Positions 27,169-40,800 of a DNA stretch of 64,000 nucleotides are shown piece by piece. The notes below the pieces were generated by a model that saw only the letters and a list, made by a program, of their open reading frames with translations, was not told the origin of the DNA and ran no database searches. Position numbers and translations under genes: made by a program. The stretch is from Neurospora tetraspora. Its lineage: Eukaryota > Ascomycota > Sordariomycetes > Sordariales > Sordariaceae. Location: the NCBI RefSeq assembly GCF_033439725.1, contig NW_026944388.1, forward strand, positions 1,426,001 to 1,490,000, in the 5' to 3' direction. The number at the start of each line of letters is the position of its first letter. Position 1 is the first letter of the stretch.

Positions 27169-29707
27169 CGTGGGTGGGAGAAAGCGCTAGCACATGCGCT
27201 TTGTGAGGTCTGATGGAGCTCGGGGAACGGAGGGGTTGAGGATGTTGTAAGTAAACAGAGCAGGTCAGGGGCCCGGGTGGTGGAAGTGGGTAGGCATCTA
27301 CCAAGACCAACGTTCGGGTAGTGTAGCGGAGGGCGACGTTGGCAGACGTAATCAATATTGCCAGATCGGAGGGCGGCGCAGTGGCCGGATTGGTATGCGT
27401 GCGGTTGCGGGCGATGAAGGTGGTGAAGTGTGGACGAAGATCGATTGCGACAAATTTATTGAACTTCAAAGTTCCATCGATTACCAGTTCCCCAGTCCCC
27501 TGCGTTAATGGCAGATGCTGCAAGGGGCCGCCAAGCCTTCGAGGTTCCAATTACCAATGTCTGCGGGCCGGGCAGCCAGACAACGTCAACAAGCTTGTTG
27601 AAGACAATAGAAGGGGGGCCTCGGGATCGTCAAAGGGCGCTGTGAGACTGATGAATAGGAGCGCGTCGGTCTTCTTTCTTTCCTTCTTTGAAGCTTCAAC
27701 TTTTGGCTGAATGCGTGAGTGGCCGTGGGGGGTTAAGAAGAAAGAAAGATATATGTTCTCGTGCCCTAAAAGTCAACGTTGAACACCTTGTAACTTGAGG
27801 GCCGTGGTCGAATGCGGGCGGTGCCTTGGGTAGGAGGGTAGTTAAGGTAGGTAGAGGTTTGTATTTGAAGACACCAGATCAAAAAGTGAATGATTTGTTT
27901 AATTGACCCGCCGACGCTTTCTCCGAATCCCAGGTTTTTCGCGTGCGCAATTGGGAGGCATGCGCAGAATGCGGATTGAAGCAGGCACAGGCCGGCCACG
28001 GGCCAATGACTGCGTCAGGTTGCTGGGATTTTAGCGGGGCGGGGTGGAGCATTCACGTGTTTGAAGCTTCCGTCCACTCTGTTCGTCATCACTCGCTTTC
28101 GAAAGCAACGCAACGCAACCTAACGCCGTTCGGTTCGGACCTCCTTCGATTTCCCCGTGATCCTATCATGATTTTTTTTTTGCAATAGAGAAGATGGAAA
28201 GCAACCAAATATGGCCTGCTTCACCATTGGCATCAAATGTGCTGCCCATGTTGGGTGAAATGTGCAAGCAAGGCCCGGTGCCATTTTCAGACACCGCAAA
28301 CAAAGCAATCACCACGCATCCTTCGGTCGCTTGTCCGAAGGTTTGTTTACATCAATCAGGGGGATGACGAATGAAGCAACGATGGATGTCTTGGAACCTT
28401 TTTTGGGGTGTTCACATTGCGACTTCCCAGGGTGAAGGAAGATACACCGTATGATCACCCTTCTTCTGCACTGTGATTCTTCAGTCCTGTCTTTCCCCTT
28501 CCCGCAGCACTCCAATGGGCAAGTCAATTTGGCAGACGGGAATGGTTGGCGAATGGCTGGGACTTGGGAGTCTGGGGGCGGGGGCGGGTACCTGAGCACC
28601 TCCAGCCTCGATCAGATTTGTTTGGGGGTTGGCGGGGCTTGATGGGATGGAAGTTTGAGGTTGGGGCTTTTGGTTACGATTTGGAGAGGTTTTCATGATC
28701 CGAATTACACATTTCAGTTTACATCGGTATACACAATCATAGCCTTGGTCATGTTGGCTCTGAATAAAGAGAGATCAGACCCCAGTTACCTTCGAGCTGT
28801 CTTCGGTATACCTCTACCGCTGAAACGGTAATTCGGCACTGCACTCGAAAGCAGTGTGACCTCGCCCACGCCGCGCCGAGAACGACAGAAAAGGGGGAGG
28901 CGGACATGTCATCCATACACACTGTGCAAGTAAACAAACTTCAGTCTGTTTCTTTTCTTCTTTTCCTTCAACAATCCAGCCACCCCCTTCCTCACGAACC
29001 GTCTTGGATCAGCATGTTGGCTCTTGATTTCCAATGCATGCTGCCAACAGCTGCCCGATCCTCTCCAGTGACCTTGTACACTGTTTGATGTATCCTGTGA
29101 ACGCTTCATCTGAAGCAACTTACCAACCAACTTAACTTTTCCCAAGTAGCGCAACTCCGAGCCGTGAATGATAAGTTCGAAGGTATGTGCATTTTGTTCA
29201 AGCCAACGGAACCGTTCTATATATAAAGGTTCTGTAAACGCACTCGGCGATTCAACTACTCGCTCATCCCATCATGAAAAAAAACATAGGAAATTCTAAA
29301 GAAAAAAAAGTGGGGTGTGTTCTGTATGCTTGCCTCCTCTTCTTGACCGCTTTATAAATGCTTCTAACGCACTGCCTTTCCCTTTTTATTTTTCCCTTTT
29401 GAAACTTTACTCTTCATATACAAGGATATCTCTATGACTTGCTGGACCGTTTTCCGCGTGGCCCCCCTTATTGCGTGTTAATACAGGTACATACAGAGTG
29501 CTTTTAAAAAGACGCCAACCAGCCAAGAGAATTCCAAAAAGGTCCCCACAAGCCCAGGAACGCCAGCCATATCCGGTACCTAAATTTTGTTTGATGATGA
29601 TGGATAACAATGGATGATCATATACATCAAGTAACGGTTCAGTCAAAGAGTAATGACATGGCAGTCATGGTACCATGAATCACAGAGACATGACAGGGTC
29701 AACACGC
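27169..29707. other. Intergenic region: forkhead promoter and CLU1 3' region
   Basis: Both neighbours are on minus, so the left part (27169 to about 28200) should be the forkhead promoter and leader and the right part (about 29250-29707) the CLU1 3' untranslated region. A short Pro/Ser-rich minus frame at 28696-28481 has protein-like composition but no family signal, and I do not call it. Confidence 0.5.
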
Positions 29708-32700
29708 TTAGGCGTTGCCGCCACGCTTCTTGGGGTTGCTGGGTCCCTTGGACTTCTTGCCGCCCTTCTTCTTCTCGCTGTTCTCAACAAACTTGACGAG
29801 CTCATCGATGTTGCGGTTGTCAACGCCGACAGCGCTGGGCACAACACTTCCGATACCAGCCGCGCCAGCGGTGGCGTTGCGAGGGCTGAAGCCGAGACCA
29901 CCCTTCGCGCGGCGAGCCTGGAGCTCCTTGGTGGCCTTGGCGACCGACACGGCATTGTGGGTGAGCTGAGTGAGCCAGTGCTCGGCCTCCTTGGTGTTCT
30001 TGTCCTCAGGGCCCAGGAGGGTCTTGAAGATGTTGTAGCTCTCGCGCATGCGGTCGACGGCCTTCTTAGCGTCCTGGTCGAGGGCAAGGGCCTGAGCAAG
30101 CTGGAACAAGAGGGTGGCGGAGTGAACGGTCTGCTCGCCAAAGACCTTGTTGCACACACGGAGGGACTCCTCGAACCAGCGGCGAGACTCGTGGTAGGCC
30201 TTGATGCTCTGCAACATGACGGCATAGTTGTTCATGGTGGTGATCGTATCGGGATGGTCAGGTCCATAGATGACCTTCCAGAGATCAAGAGCATGTCTGG
30301 CGTAGAGAAGAGCCTCCTTGCTGTCACCACGCTGGTGGAGGAAGAGAGAGAGGTTGAGGTAGTTCAACACGGTCTCGGCAGAGTCAACGCCGACGGTACG
30401 CTCGGCAACGATGGCGGCCTTGCGGGACAGCTCAACAGCGGCATCCTTCTGGCCCAACTGGTAGTAGAGCTGCGAAAGAGTGTGGTACATCTGGGCAACC
30501 TCGGGGTGGACGAGACCATAGATCTGCTCATGCAGAGAGAGGGACTCGAGGAGAAGGTCCTCGCCGAGCTTCTTCTGGTTCTGGTAGATGGAGAGACGGC
30601 CGGCCTCGAGAGCCTCCTCGGCAAGGGCGCTACGGGGGGTAGAGTCCTTGACGATAGGGACAACGTTGACGAAGTCGTCAGGGCTGAAGGTGTGGGGCAC
30701 GGTCACAACAGGAGCGGCAGCCACAGGGGAGGCCTCACGAGCGGCCTTCTTCTTCTTCTTCTTCTTGTTGCCATCCTCAACGGGGGCAGGAGCAGGGGCA
30801 GCAGGCTTCTCAACAACAGGCTCGACCTCGCCCTCGGTGGCAACGAAAGCGTACTTCTTGTTCTGAATCTGCAGACCGAGCTTCTGGGAAACCTCGCGGA
30901 GCATCTGGACGTGATGGAGCTGGTTGAACCAACCATCCTCCAGAGTGAATCTGAAGCGGTGGAGGATCTCCTGCTGCATAGCCTCCCTCAAACTTTCAGG
31001 AGTGACCTTCTCGAAGCTGTAGTCGGCATCGCTGAACACCTTGCGGAGCTCCTCATCAACCTCGGCGACAGGCGACGAGTTAAGACCGAAGCCCAAGAAG
31101 CAGTTGAGGAGGTGAGCCAAGCAGGCCGAAGTCAAAGGCAGAGGCAGGTACCTCAAGTACTTGGCGGCGACGTGCTTGAAAGCTCTGGCGATCATCTCAC
31201 GAACGCAGAGCTCACGGAAGCACTCTACACGGGTACCCTCGCTGAGGGTAGCGAGCTTACCGAGGTAACGCATGTTGATACCGCGGCGGTGCAGAAGGCG
31301 GGTGAGCGAACGGCCATCCATGGGGAAGCTAATGTCGGACTCCTTAAGATCGTTCAGAAGGGCAGGGATGACCGAGTCACGGAGGTAGGTGCAGGCGTCA
31401 CGGACGTCCTGCTCATCCTGGGCCATCTCAGCCTTCTCCTCCTCAGTCTGAGGAACCTGGCCGCTGAAAACATCGGGGTTCAAGGCAAACTTGAAGTTGC
31501 TGATATCGATGCGCTCATCCTCCTTGGCGGCCTCCTCATCCTTCTTCTCAGCGACCTCGGTGGACTCAGCAGGCTCCTCGGTCTTCTCAGTCTCCTCAGC
31601 CTTGGCCTCATCAGCCTTGGGCTCCTCAGACTTCTCGCCCTCCTCGGTCTTGGTCTCCTCGGTCTTGGCCTCCTCAGTGGCCTCCTCGCCCTCCTTCTTC
31701 TCCTCGGGGTTCTTGATGATGCCGCGCTTCAGGAGCTCGGCCTGGACGTACTCCCTGGTCTTCTGCTTGGCCAAAGCCTCAACAAGCTCGGGGCGGAGCA
31801 CAGTCATGCGGTGAGGGTACTCAGCTCCCTCAGGTCCGCTCTCCTCCATCCAGGCAATATCCAGGGGAGTGATGCGGTACAGGTCCAAAACGTACTTGCG
31901 TCCATCAGTTCCGAGAAGACCCTTCATCTCAACACTGGCCTCAAGGTCGTGGCGCTTGTTCTCCTTGTCCCAAACGGCGTGCTTCTTGACGCGCAGGGCA
32001 GTGGCGAGCTTCTCGAAAGAAGGAGCGAAGCGCTCATCAGCGGCAACAATGTCCTTGCCGTCGACAGCACCGTAGTGGATCTGGTTCTCACCAGCCTCGG
32101 GCTGCTTGAAGATGCCAGGAACGATGCTCTGGCCGACAATGCGCTTACCGAGATAATCGATAACAACGGTGCCGGGAGTGTAGAGACCGTCAATGTCAAG
32201 CTGGTTCACGAGCTTGACACCAAGAACGTCCTTGCCAGTGGCAACACGCGCAGCCTCATCACCACCCTCGCTGGTGAAAGTGCCGACACCGTCAGCGCCG
32301 AAGGAGAAGAAGATGTTGTTGTAGACGAAGATCTGCGCATCCTTGTCCTCAGTAGGGTTGAGAGGGGCGACCTCGCCACGAGCGACAAGGACGCCACCGC
32401 GGGCAGCGGCATCAGTGTAGTCAGCAAAGAGCTTAGCGAGCAGGCGCTCCCTGAAGACGCGATCCTGGATGGTCTCCTTGGGAAGTTCCTTGGCAGACTG
32501 GAACTCCTCGTTCCAATCCCTCAGAGAGTCAACATTCTCAGCGCCGCCGAGCAGGTAGGTCTCCTGCGAGCGGGTGGGGTCGGCCTCGTGGGCAGTAAGG
32601 GAAGAGTTGTTGGAAGGAACCAACCACGGCGCAGATGGGAAGGTGTTGCCGACTTGGAACGTGGCCAAGGGGTCCTTTTGGCTAGAGAACTCCTGGAACT

Positions 32701-33840
32701 TCTTGAACGACTCCTCGAAAGAAGGAGAAAGCTTCTTGATAAGGGTGAAGAGAGAGTGGGAGGCGCAATCCTTGGGGGCCGGCTTGGGGAGAGGGTCGAA
32801 CTTGGCGTTGCTGCACCTGTTGACGAAGAAGCCACCAGCATGGGCGGTAACGTGGTGCTGCTCACCCTCGTTGGTCTGGACGACGAGGTAGAGAAGGTGG
32901 CCCTTTTGCCTCCAGTAGGCAGGAGGGGGGTTCCAGGGGGATAGAGAGATGGACTTGATGGTCTTGGGGGCGGGGCCAGTCTCCTTGGGGAGCAGAATGG
33001 CGAGGTCAGCGGGAGCCTGGAAGTCGTACTCCTTGATCTCGGCCTCGGGGGCATCGGGGTTCTCGACCACAATATCGTCATGAACGGAAACGCCAGCAAG
33101 AACGCCGTGGACGGTATCGGTGCGGTCTCCGGAGGCGCCAATCAGTTCGCGAATGCGGATGAGGTGAATGCGGGCCTCCTTCTCAGTGTAGGGATCCTCG
33201 ACAAGGTGTAGCTGGGCGCCGTTCTCGAGACCCTCGACGTCGGAAACCTGGATGAAGTCGTTGATCTTCTTGCCGTTGAACTCGAGGTGGAAGCAAGAGA
33301 ACTCGATGGCGATGGGGTGCTCGATTATCGACTGGCGGATCTCATGGATCTGCTCCATAGGGGACACCTGTTGCGCCGTCTTAGAAGACTGGTTATTGGT
33401 GGTGATATGCGGTCATGGAACACATACCGGGATATCAAGTGTCTCGGTGGTGTGGGGGAGAACGATGGTAACGACGAAGGGCTGGTCCTCGAGGGCCTGC
33501 TCGGCGCCCTCCTCCGTCTGTTCCTGTTCTGTTGTGCCATTGACATCGGCCGGAGGCGTCTGGGTCTCGGGAACCTCGGGGACGGGGCTGCCTGTTGGGA
33601 GAGAAGGCTTGTGTTAGCGACGATGTACGGTGGCAGCAGTGACAGTGACAATGACGGCGGCAGGGTCTGGCAGATAGCATGTATGCAGCGGGTAGGTAGG
33701 TAGGCAGGTGTGTAGGTATGACAGGTCCAGGCTCGTCTCGTCTCAAGTTTAATATGTACAACGGGTGCTTGGGACTTGTTGTTTGGGGTTGGCTTCTTAC
33801 CCTCGACAGCGGGAGTGGTTGCTTGGGATGCGTCCGCCAT
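29708..33840 (-). CDS. clu1: Clustered mitochondria protein (CLU1/Tif31 family)
   Basis: Three exons (33840-33801, 33591-33428, 33367-29708) give 1287 residues, the usual size of fungal CLU proteins. The start MADASQATTP is joined by a phase-1 intron to an acidic leader and the CLU-N ubiquitin-like region (FVVTIVLPH, IHEIRQSIIEHP, VEGLENGAQLHLVEDPY). The GSKIP-like and central CLU domains follow (about 270-600), then a Glu/Lys/Thr-rich low-complexity insert at about 620-690. The last third holds tetratricopeptide repeats of about 42 residues (about 990-1190; HPEVAQMYHTLSQLYYQLG, DSAETVLNYLNLSLFLHQRG). The C-terminus is basic (KKKGGKKSKGPSNPKK). CLU proteins are cytosolic, bind mRNAs of nuclear-encoded mitochondrial proteins and keep mitochondria distributed; they were once listed as eIF3-associated. 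It is divergent from the large acidic gene. Confidence 0.97.
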
Positions 33841-35061
33841 GATTGTGTGTCGATACCTTGTGGACTAGCGCAGCAAGGTGTAGTGGGAAACAAAAAGACG
33901 ACAGGCTGAGGTATATGAAATGAGGTTGAAAGGAGGGGATGGGGACAGAGGCTCGGTTGGTCCTAGGCCTGGTCCTGGTCTCGGGATTCGAGGCACACAA
34001 AAAAAGAGTGGTTTAAAAGTGGAATTCTACAAGTCCCTTGAACCGGGCAAAAACAAATCAGAGAGTCCAATTGGGAGGTTTTTGGACAAGTTCAAGCCGC
34101 GAAAGTCGTGGAGAGGATGTCTCAAGTGTAAATATATTTCACGGTAACGCAGGCGTGTGAATGACTCTTTCCCTTCACCTTCGGCCTTCTTCAAATTCTG
34201 GGGGCGATCGGATGAGACATCGACTTTTTTTTTCTCGTCTCGGCCTATGATGCAGATTACTGCCGGGTCTAGCGGCCGGCAACAGCCCGTTACCAGGGCA
34301 TGACTCGAGGCGGGCAAAGGCGGGCAGGCGGGTACCGGGGGTGGTACCTCTACCTCCACGCTGATGCTTCCTCTCCATTCCCCCGCCTTCAGCACTTTCC
34401 CTCCGATCGAGGGAGGGACGGGAGACACGCACACACGCCCTCGTACGCGACCACCCACTCACAGCGCTCACTGCCCTCCGATGCAGCTCGCGACGCTCCA
34501 GCCAGGGCGAAGACAGGAAGTCACTCCCGAGTCCCGACAACCGAAGCAGAGAGCGAAAGGTGGCCCGAGCTTCTGCGACGGGCGATTCCTGCTTCCACGC
34601 GCCCTGGTTGGCTGATTGCGACCAACTCCATCTTTGCACCTCCATCCAATTGCTCCGTCCCGCGAAAGACGCTAGTCCAAAGACGGTATTCAAGTAAACA
34701 TCAATATCATTCCAGAACCGCGACCAAAAAGCAATCTCGAACACAGCATTCCAACAAACAGCAATACACCGACCAAACATGTATCAGCATTGAACAAAGG
34801 ACTCGACGGTATTTTTGGCGTATGGCATCCTACAACAATATTTCCCCTTTATCGCTTCAGCTTAATCGCGAGCCTTTTGGTCGTTGCGATATTCGTCGCC
34901 AGCATCAAATTCACCACTTTAGCAATTGCTTAACATCATTTTCGCTTCATGGATTATTCCCCGCCAACCTCTCCGCAACCATCATGGCAGTCAACCAAGC
35001 GCAGACCACCACATCAAACCGGAACGGCACATGAACAAGCTCAGCCCTGGACAGCGACGAG
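33841..35061. promoter_or_regulatory. Divergent promoter region of CLU1 and the large acidic gene
   Basis: About 1.2 kb separates the two divergent start codons. It includes GC-rich stretches (34260-34480) that probably contain both transcription starts. No specific binding site can be assigned from the sequence alone. Confidence 0.55.
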
Positions 35062-37807
35062 ATGTCACCGCCTACTTCGCCCTCTGCTCGCCCACCTCGG
35101 CGCTTTGAAGAAGGAGAAAGCGCGAAAGTCGGGCGTATCCGAGAGTACAGACGACGGAAACGGCCCATCGAACGGAAGTCCAAGTAAGCGACAAGGCCGA
35201 GGTGGTTCAAAACAGACAACGTATTCCGGCAAGACATCATCACGAGCGCACTTGACGACGCCTGAAAAACCCCGGCGACAACGGGCTGGCAGAAGGCCTG
35301 TTCAAGAAAATGCAGTGCCTACTCCCTACCTTAGGCATACTACGAACAACCATTTAGCATCGTCTCCAGCTCAGCCCGTTTTATTTGCTCCGGCAGAAAG
35401 CAGCTCAGCCAGCGACCATGGAGGAAGCGCAAAGTGTATTCACAGAGGATGTAAGGGAGGTCGATGCATGCTGGAGGCGTCGTTAAGGTGTCTTCGTGAA
35501 ATGGTGGACCCAGAGATGTATTCAATATACGAGTCTGTATTCCGCGCGCTGGATGCCTTGCTCCGAGCTACCTGTCCTCCAGAGTCTCAACCCAGCGGTT
35601 CCTCCAAGTCCTTCCTCGCCATGTGCTTGCGGAGAATACCGGATTACATTACAGAGCTTGAATACTGGGAGAAAAAGGACGCCGAGGCAAACAAGACCAA
35701 GTCCGTCATACAAGAGTCCAAAGCGTCCTTCGACATATACTCGGAGCTCGAGTCGCTGGGTGCGCTCGGGGGCTGGAAACATCTTCGCATAGTTGTCCGA
35801 GCCCATGGCGTCAAAATTATCCAGGGCGCCATCAGGGACGGCTTGGTAGAGGATCGAGTGGCAACTACGCTCATCGGTCTCTGCTGCATGTACCTGCCGT
35901 TCGTCGAATCTCAGGATCTTATCAATGTTTTTATTTCGCGTCAGTACCCACCTCCAGATCCCTCCGTGCGTGACGGGCTTACGGTGAAAGCACCTGGGCT
36001 ATTCCCGCTCTGGGCGTTTGGATTCGGCAATGGGAAGACTAAGCGCTTCATGCTTGGAAAACTGGCTGACCTCTTTGCCGATGGCTCTTTGCCGGCGGAG
36101 TGGATGCTTGTCGATGCCTTCAAGACCACGCGCCTTGATGCCATGGCGAAAATGTTCTATGGGGCTGGGCAAGACTGTGTTGATTTCCTTATTACCATGA
36201 TCAACGTTCTTTCTCCGCTGATGTCAGAAGGAAGACAAAAGAAGAAACCTGCTCCGACTTCTTGTTCTTCCGCTGACATCGCGTCGCCCCAAATGGCAAG
36301 AGGAGTCCTGACTGGATTCATGGCAGCGCTGGTACATCAGGTGCTCCGTCACTTAGACGATCCTGACAGGGAAGAGGCCGCACTCACGCAGTCCCAGCGA
36401 GCGGTATTCGTCCACCGCGTGCGGTACATCTTCCGCACATACTTACTTCATGCTAGGAAGACGGCGGGCCTTCCATCCCCTGCTGTATATCTTATCAGCC
36501 TCTGCGACTTCCTCGCATTCGGTACCGAGTCCTCGGCCTCCACCATTGCTTCAACAGCATGGATAGGGGCAAAAAGCAGCCACCGCAATGACCGTCTGTC
36601 TCAACAATACTCGACCACGCTGGCAGTCCTGACCACGATAGTGCATACCTACAGTCGGGAAATTGGGGCGACCAGTGCTCACGCCTACATTCCCCAAGTT
36701 TGTGAAAAGATAAAACCGTTACAGGCTCCGGGCAATCTGCCTTACCATCCCTTCGAGAACATCGAAGTAGACGTCGCCTTCGCGGTGGCGTTTGAGACAA
36801 ACGACCTCCAAGACCTCGCCTACGCTGAGAAGCTATGGGCCCAGAAGAAGTCGGTAAGCTGCCCCCACGCCATGATGAAGGCGAAGCCCTACTACGAAGA
36901 GCGCATCCGCCGCAGGAAGGAATCGGAGGGTAAGTCCTTTGCCGGGTTCAAGTGGGACGATGCTCTGAGCGAGTGGGTCACGGTAGACTCCCCTGAGCCG
37001 CCCGTGGGAGCAGGCGGAGGTCGAACGACGAGGAGGTCGACAGGGTGTCCACCTATAATGAAGGCCATTCAAAGGTATCCTCCTACTGCTGCGTCCGCAT
37101 CAACATCCACGTCTGTGCCCAACCCAAGACAGACGCGCGGTACACGCCTGCTACGATCTAGCTCAGCTTCTACTGCAACACCTACCACAGTTGATACCAC
37201 CGACGATAACATCGACGCGAACGATGACGACGACCTCGAAGACGACGACGCCAGCTCTGAAACAACTACCGCAACATCTCAAACCGACGCCGACGTCGCC
37301 TCAGACTCGGACTGGGATTCCGACTTTGAAACATCAAACGTCGTAGGCCCAAACGAAACATACCAGCAGATACCACCACCTCCTCCTCCAAGAACGCAAC
37401 CCCAACTGCGGCGGCTAACCGGCAAGCGAAAACTAAATCCTCTCGAAACCGAGGTTGAGGACGAGGACACCGAACAAGAAGAGGACTCCAATGAGGATGA
37501 CAACGACGACGACGACGACGACGACCTCTCCGCTCCTGAGCCGCCGCCGTCTAGAGTTACTGGGCGTCGTCGTCCGCTGGCTAAACGGCCTCGGACGAGG
37601 GCTTCATTGGCTGCTGTCACAGCTACTTCTAGTGCTAGTGCTAGTGCCAGCGGCAGTGCTAGCGGCAGCGGTAGTGGTAGCGGTACCAGTGGTGGGAGTA
37701 CTACTGCTCGCCGGCGATCATCACTCAGGAGATCTGCCGGTAGTAGCAGCGGCAGTGGCAGGGCGGTTCACGGGGGAGAAGAGACATCCGAAGATGAACT
37801 TGGTTAG
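35062..37807 (+). CDS. Large acidic, probably nuclear protein of unknown function; 5' end uncertain
   Basis: The main frame is open from 34949 to 37807. Two starts compete. An unspliced reading from ATG 34949 gives 952 residues. A spliced reading from ATG 35062 (MSPPTSPSARPPRRFEEGE) uses a GTAAGC donor at 35184 and a pyrimidine-rich TAG acceptor at 35334, giving 864 residues. I prefer the second for its natural composition, weakly. A Cys/His-containing segment (CIHRGCKGGRC) precedes a long helical region (about 150-640 of the long form) with repeated Leu/Ala helices such as VATTLIGLCCMYLPF and FLITMINVLSPL, which may be armadillo/HEAT-like. The tail has acidic runs (NDDDDDDDL type), a basic GRRRPLAKRPRTR nuclear signal and a Ser/Gly/Ala repeat. 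I do not recognise the family; a chromatin role is only suggested by the tail. Confidence 0.75.
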
Positions 37808-40800
37808 CTTTCGAAAAGGGACAGGATGTGTGTGGATTAATTCTCCATTTTTTTTTTTTTTTTGCTTTACGGTTGGTTTACTTTGCGGAACACGAGAGGT
37901 GTTTGGGGGTGTACACAGTCCGTCAAGGATGTGGGATGTTGGATTGCGATCTCCCCGATGAAGAAATAGGGGAAAGCAAGTAAGGAAGGATGGATACCCG
38001 ATTGCTTTTGCTTAACATTAACATTGGCTGCTTGCTGGATGGATACTGCTCTAGGGCACACATTGACATAACTGGCTAGCTAGCTGCTTGACCTTTGTAT
38101 AGACGATTTACTCTTGATAAGTAATGTTAGAGTAGATATTGTACTTATTTGAGTATACAAACCAAAAGATTATGGAATTTACTAGCACAGAATCACATCT
38201 TCTACCTCGCCTTGTCCTTGCCCATGTCACCTACTCAACTTCCCCCTACTGACGTTTTTCTACATCATTTTTTTCCTTCCTGGCTCCTGTCCCTGCACCA
38301 CCCCCTCCCGTCGAGACAAGATGAACTTACACATATGAAACATCCCCCCCAACTGCGCTTCGCCTTGCCTTGCCCTTGCCCCTGGTTTACTCTAGTCTCC
38401 TCACAACGCACAGACACCGCCGCGCGTATACTTGCCTGAACTCTTCGCTTCGCTTGGGCTTGGGAGTTTGGGCCGGTTGGTTATCTGATGCTGATGCGGC
38501 TTGTGTGTGTATTGTATGTGTGTCCGGATCCTCCGTGTCGGTTGAGCTGGCCTGCTGGGTCTGTCGGCCTGCCGGGAAAGGCCGTCGGGTTCTTATCACA
38601 TCAATCTACAGCGTATCTACCTGATACATACCTACCTACCCTCGAGCTACCCAGGCCTTGGGGGTTCACAAGCCCGAGTATGTACCTCACCCATCTACCC
38701 ATCTTTCCCCGGTCCGCCCGGTATGTACTATACAAAATTGGGAGATCTCAGTCATACGCATATTATCCCATGTCTCAAGAACGGGTACCCGTCAGTCAGT
38801 CCGTCAGTCGTCAACCGAGAACCTGCTCTCTTCTTTTTAAAAAGACTTTAAAAGATGGTCCGTCGTGTCACGTGGTACGTACACAACCATTTATTAGGCA
38901 ACCAAGGGGGGGGGGGGAGAAAACATTCCAAATTACCTATACTGCGAGCCTATGACGGTCTAGACTCCAAGAGAAGATCTAGCTAGGTACGTATTTTGTT
39001 TGACGCTGATCCCAGGAACAAGATTAGATTGCTGCTCTTGCTGGCTGCAAGATGGGACGATGGAGGTATGCGTGCTCGGCATACTCTACGGTGCTTAATT
39101 GAGCCTCTCGTGCCTCACTCAGTTCAGCGACCTCGCGGGTTCAGGCTCGGGTTTGGGCTCGGGGGTGCTTTCACAAACAACAGTAATGGTGTATGGGTTT
39201 CATCAAGTGTGTCGTTCAGTTTTGATGACGCCGCATGGCATGGTTGTTGTTGAGGCTCTATCTTTCCTTTTCCTCTGTCCATTGTTTCCATTGTTTGTGA
39301 TCGGGAGAGAAAGTGATAGTGACAACTGACCCGGTGAAAATGGCAATGACGAGCGACCGAGGTTCGAACCGGGCCGTTTCGACGAGCCGCGCAGGCTAGA
39401 CAAGCAAGGCCAGATGAGACGGGATGGGAGACGATCTTATCTACCGCCAGGGGTTCGTCTCAAACTCAAACTCCCAACTTGGCGATAAAATTTCGATGAT
39501 GTTGATCCAAGAGGACAAGGACAAGGTTAGGTTTGATCAGGGTGGAAAATGGAAAGAGAAAAGTGTTTTATAAAACACTACTACCATAAGCCCACCAGTC
39601 CTGAGCTTGGATTTTCGGAGAGTGAAGTGACGGGAAGTGACCCTATGTATTGGCTATCCGGGGGTCTGTTTCGATACACGCTTGGCTTCGCAACGGCGGT
39701 ACGAGCAAGACGGGGGAGGGAGATTACGAATACCTTCGACGACCTCGTGTAGAATTGGATGCTACTACTCGGCGGTTGAAGACCCTAGAGGCCACACGGC
39801 GATAACCTCCTCTTCGAGGTCTTGGGTTGCAAAGCAGATCCACAAAGATGCTCCGTTTCTCGTTCCCCGGCGAGCCCGGCAACCGGTAGACGAGCCCGGG
39901 ATAAAAGGGGAGGAGGGTACGGGTTTCTTGGTAGCATTGGAGTCCATCAAGGTGGAAGCCTCTGGTCGCAACTGTGATTGTTTGGGATGCGTTACAGGGT
40001 TTGCCGCACATGGCCGTTGCTCGGCTGATGGATGTGTGGATGATATGCGTGTCAATGGGGAGGATGATGAGTATGTAAGATGTTTGCACAGCGTCGGTGA
40101 TTCCTGCGAGAAAAGATTGTGTGGGCGGTGGCTTCTATCAAACCGAATTCTCTGCAGTTTGTCGGCAACGAGGTGTTGTTGTTCACTTGACAACCGGAGC
40201 AAAAGAGACGTGATGAGATGACACAGAGAACAACTGCCCGAGACCTGCTCGCTCCATGTGGAGATCTCGGCTCTTCCTTCCGTTGGCTGATGGTGATTTA
40301 GAGGTCATTTCAGCTGACGTGCGCTTGTTTGGGAACATGGCAGCTTCTGGCCGGGAGGGCTGATGGTTGGATTTTGGGATAACCTTGCGAAGGGGATCTC
40401 AGCGACCTCAGGGGGGCGTTGTAGAGGCTGTTTCAGATGTGGCCAATTGGCTCCGCAGAGTCCAGTGAAGTGGAAGCGCACGGGCCAACCCCACCTTTCT
40501 TCGGAGGGAGTTCCCGTTCGTCTCTTTTCCAGTTTTCTCTTTTTTTTTGCCGACCATCCAGACCGTCACATGTGGAAGAGTGTTTGTAACCCGGACGTCG
40601 TTATTTTCAGCGCTGTGACCCGGCGGTGGAGAGAGCATCACTCGCAGCACTGCAGCCGCCACAATGCAGGGACACCCGATCCCAAATTGTTAGGCCAGGA
40701 GGAGGCGAGGAGGGCTAGGTGGTCATAGCTTTGAATCCTGCCCGGCGTACTGTGTAGACTCCGCTGAATACGACAGACGACATGGATAACTCGGAGGCAG

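Noticed and set aside
28481-28696. Pro/Ser/Gln-rich minus ORF of 71 codons
   Set aside because: Composition alone is suggestive, but there is no motif, no consistent splice partner and no neighbouring context.
29675-32944. 1089-codon open frame on plus, opposite CLU1
   Set aside because: It is the mirror of strongly biased CLU1 codons, gives Leu/Val/Gly-skewed nonsense, and the minus frame has clear CLU and tetratricopeptide motifs.
39361-39370. tRNA-like B box GGTTCGAACC
   Set aside because: Stems around it do not pair properly on either strand and no matching acceptor or anticodon arm lies at the right distance.
39637-40221. Overlapping open frames of 121-194 codons on both strands
   Set aside because: Both strands are open with mixed, motif-free composition, and neither has a supported start or splice structure.
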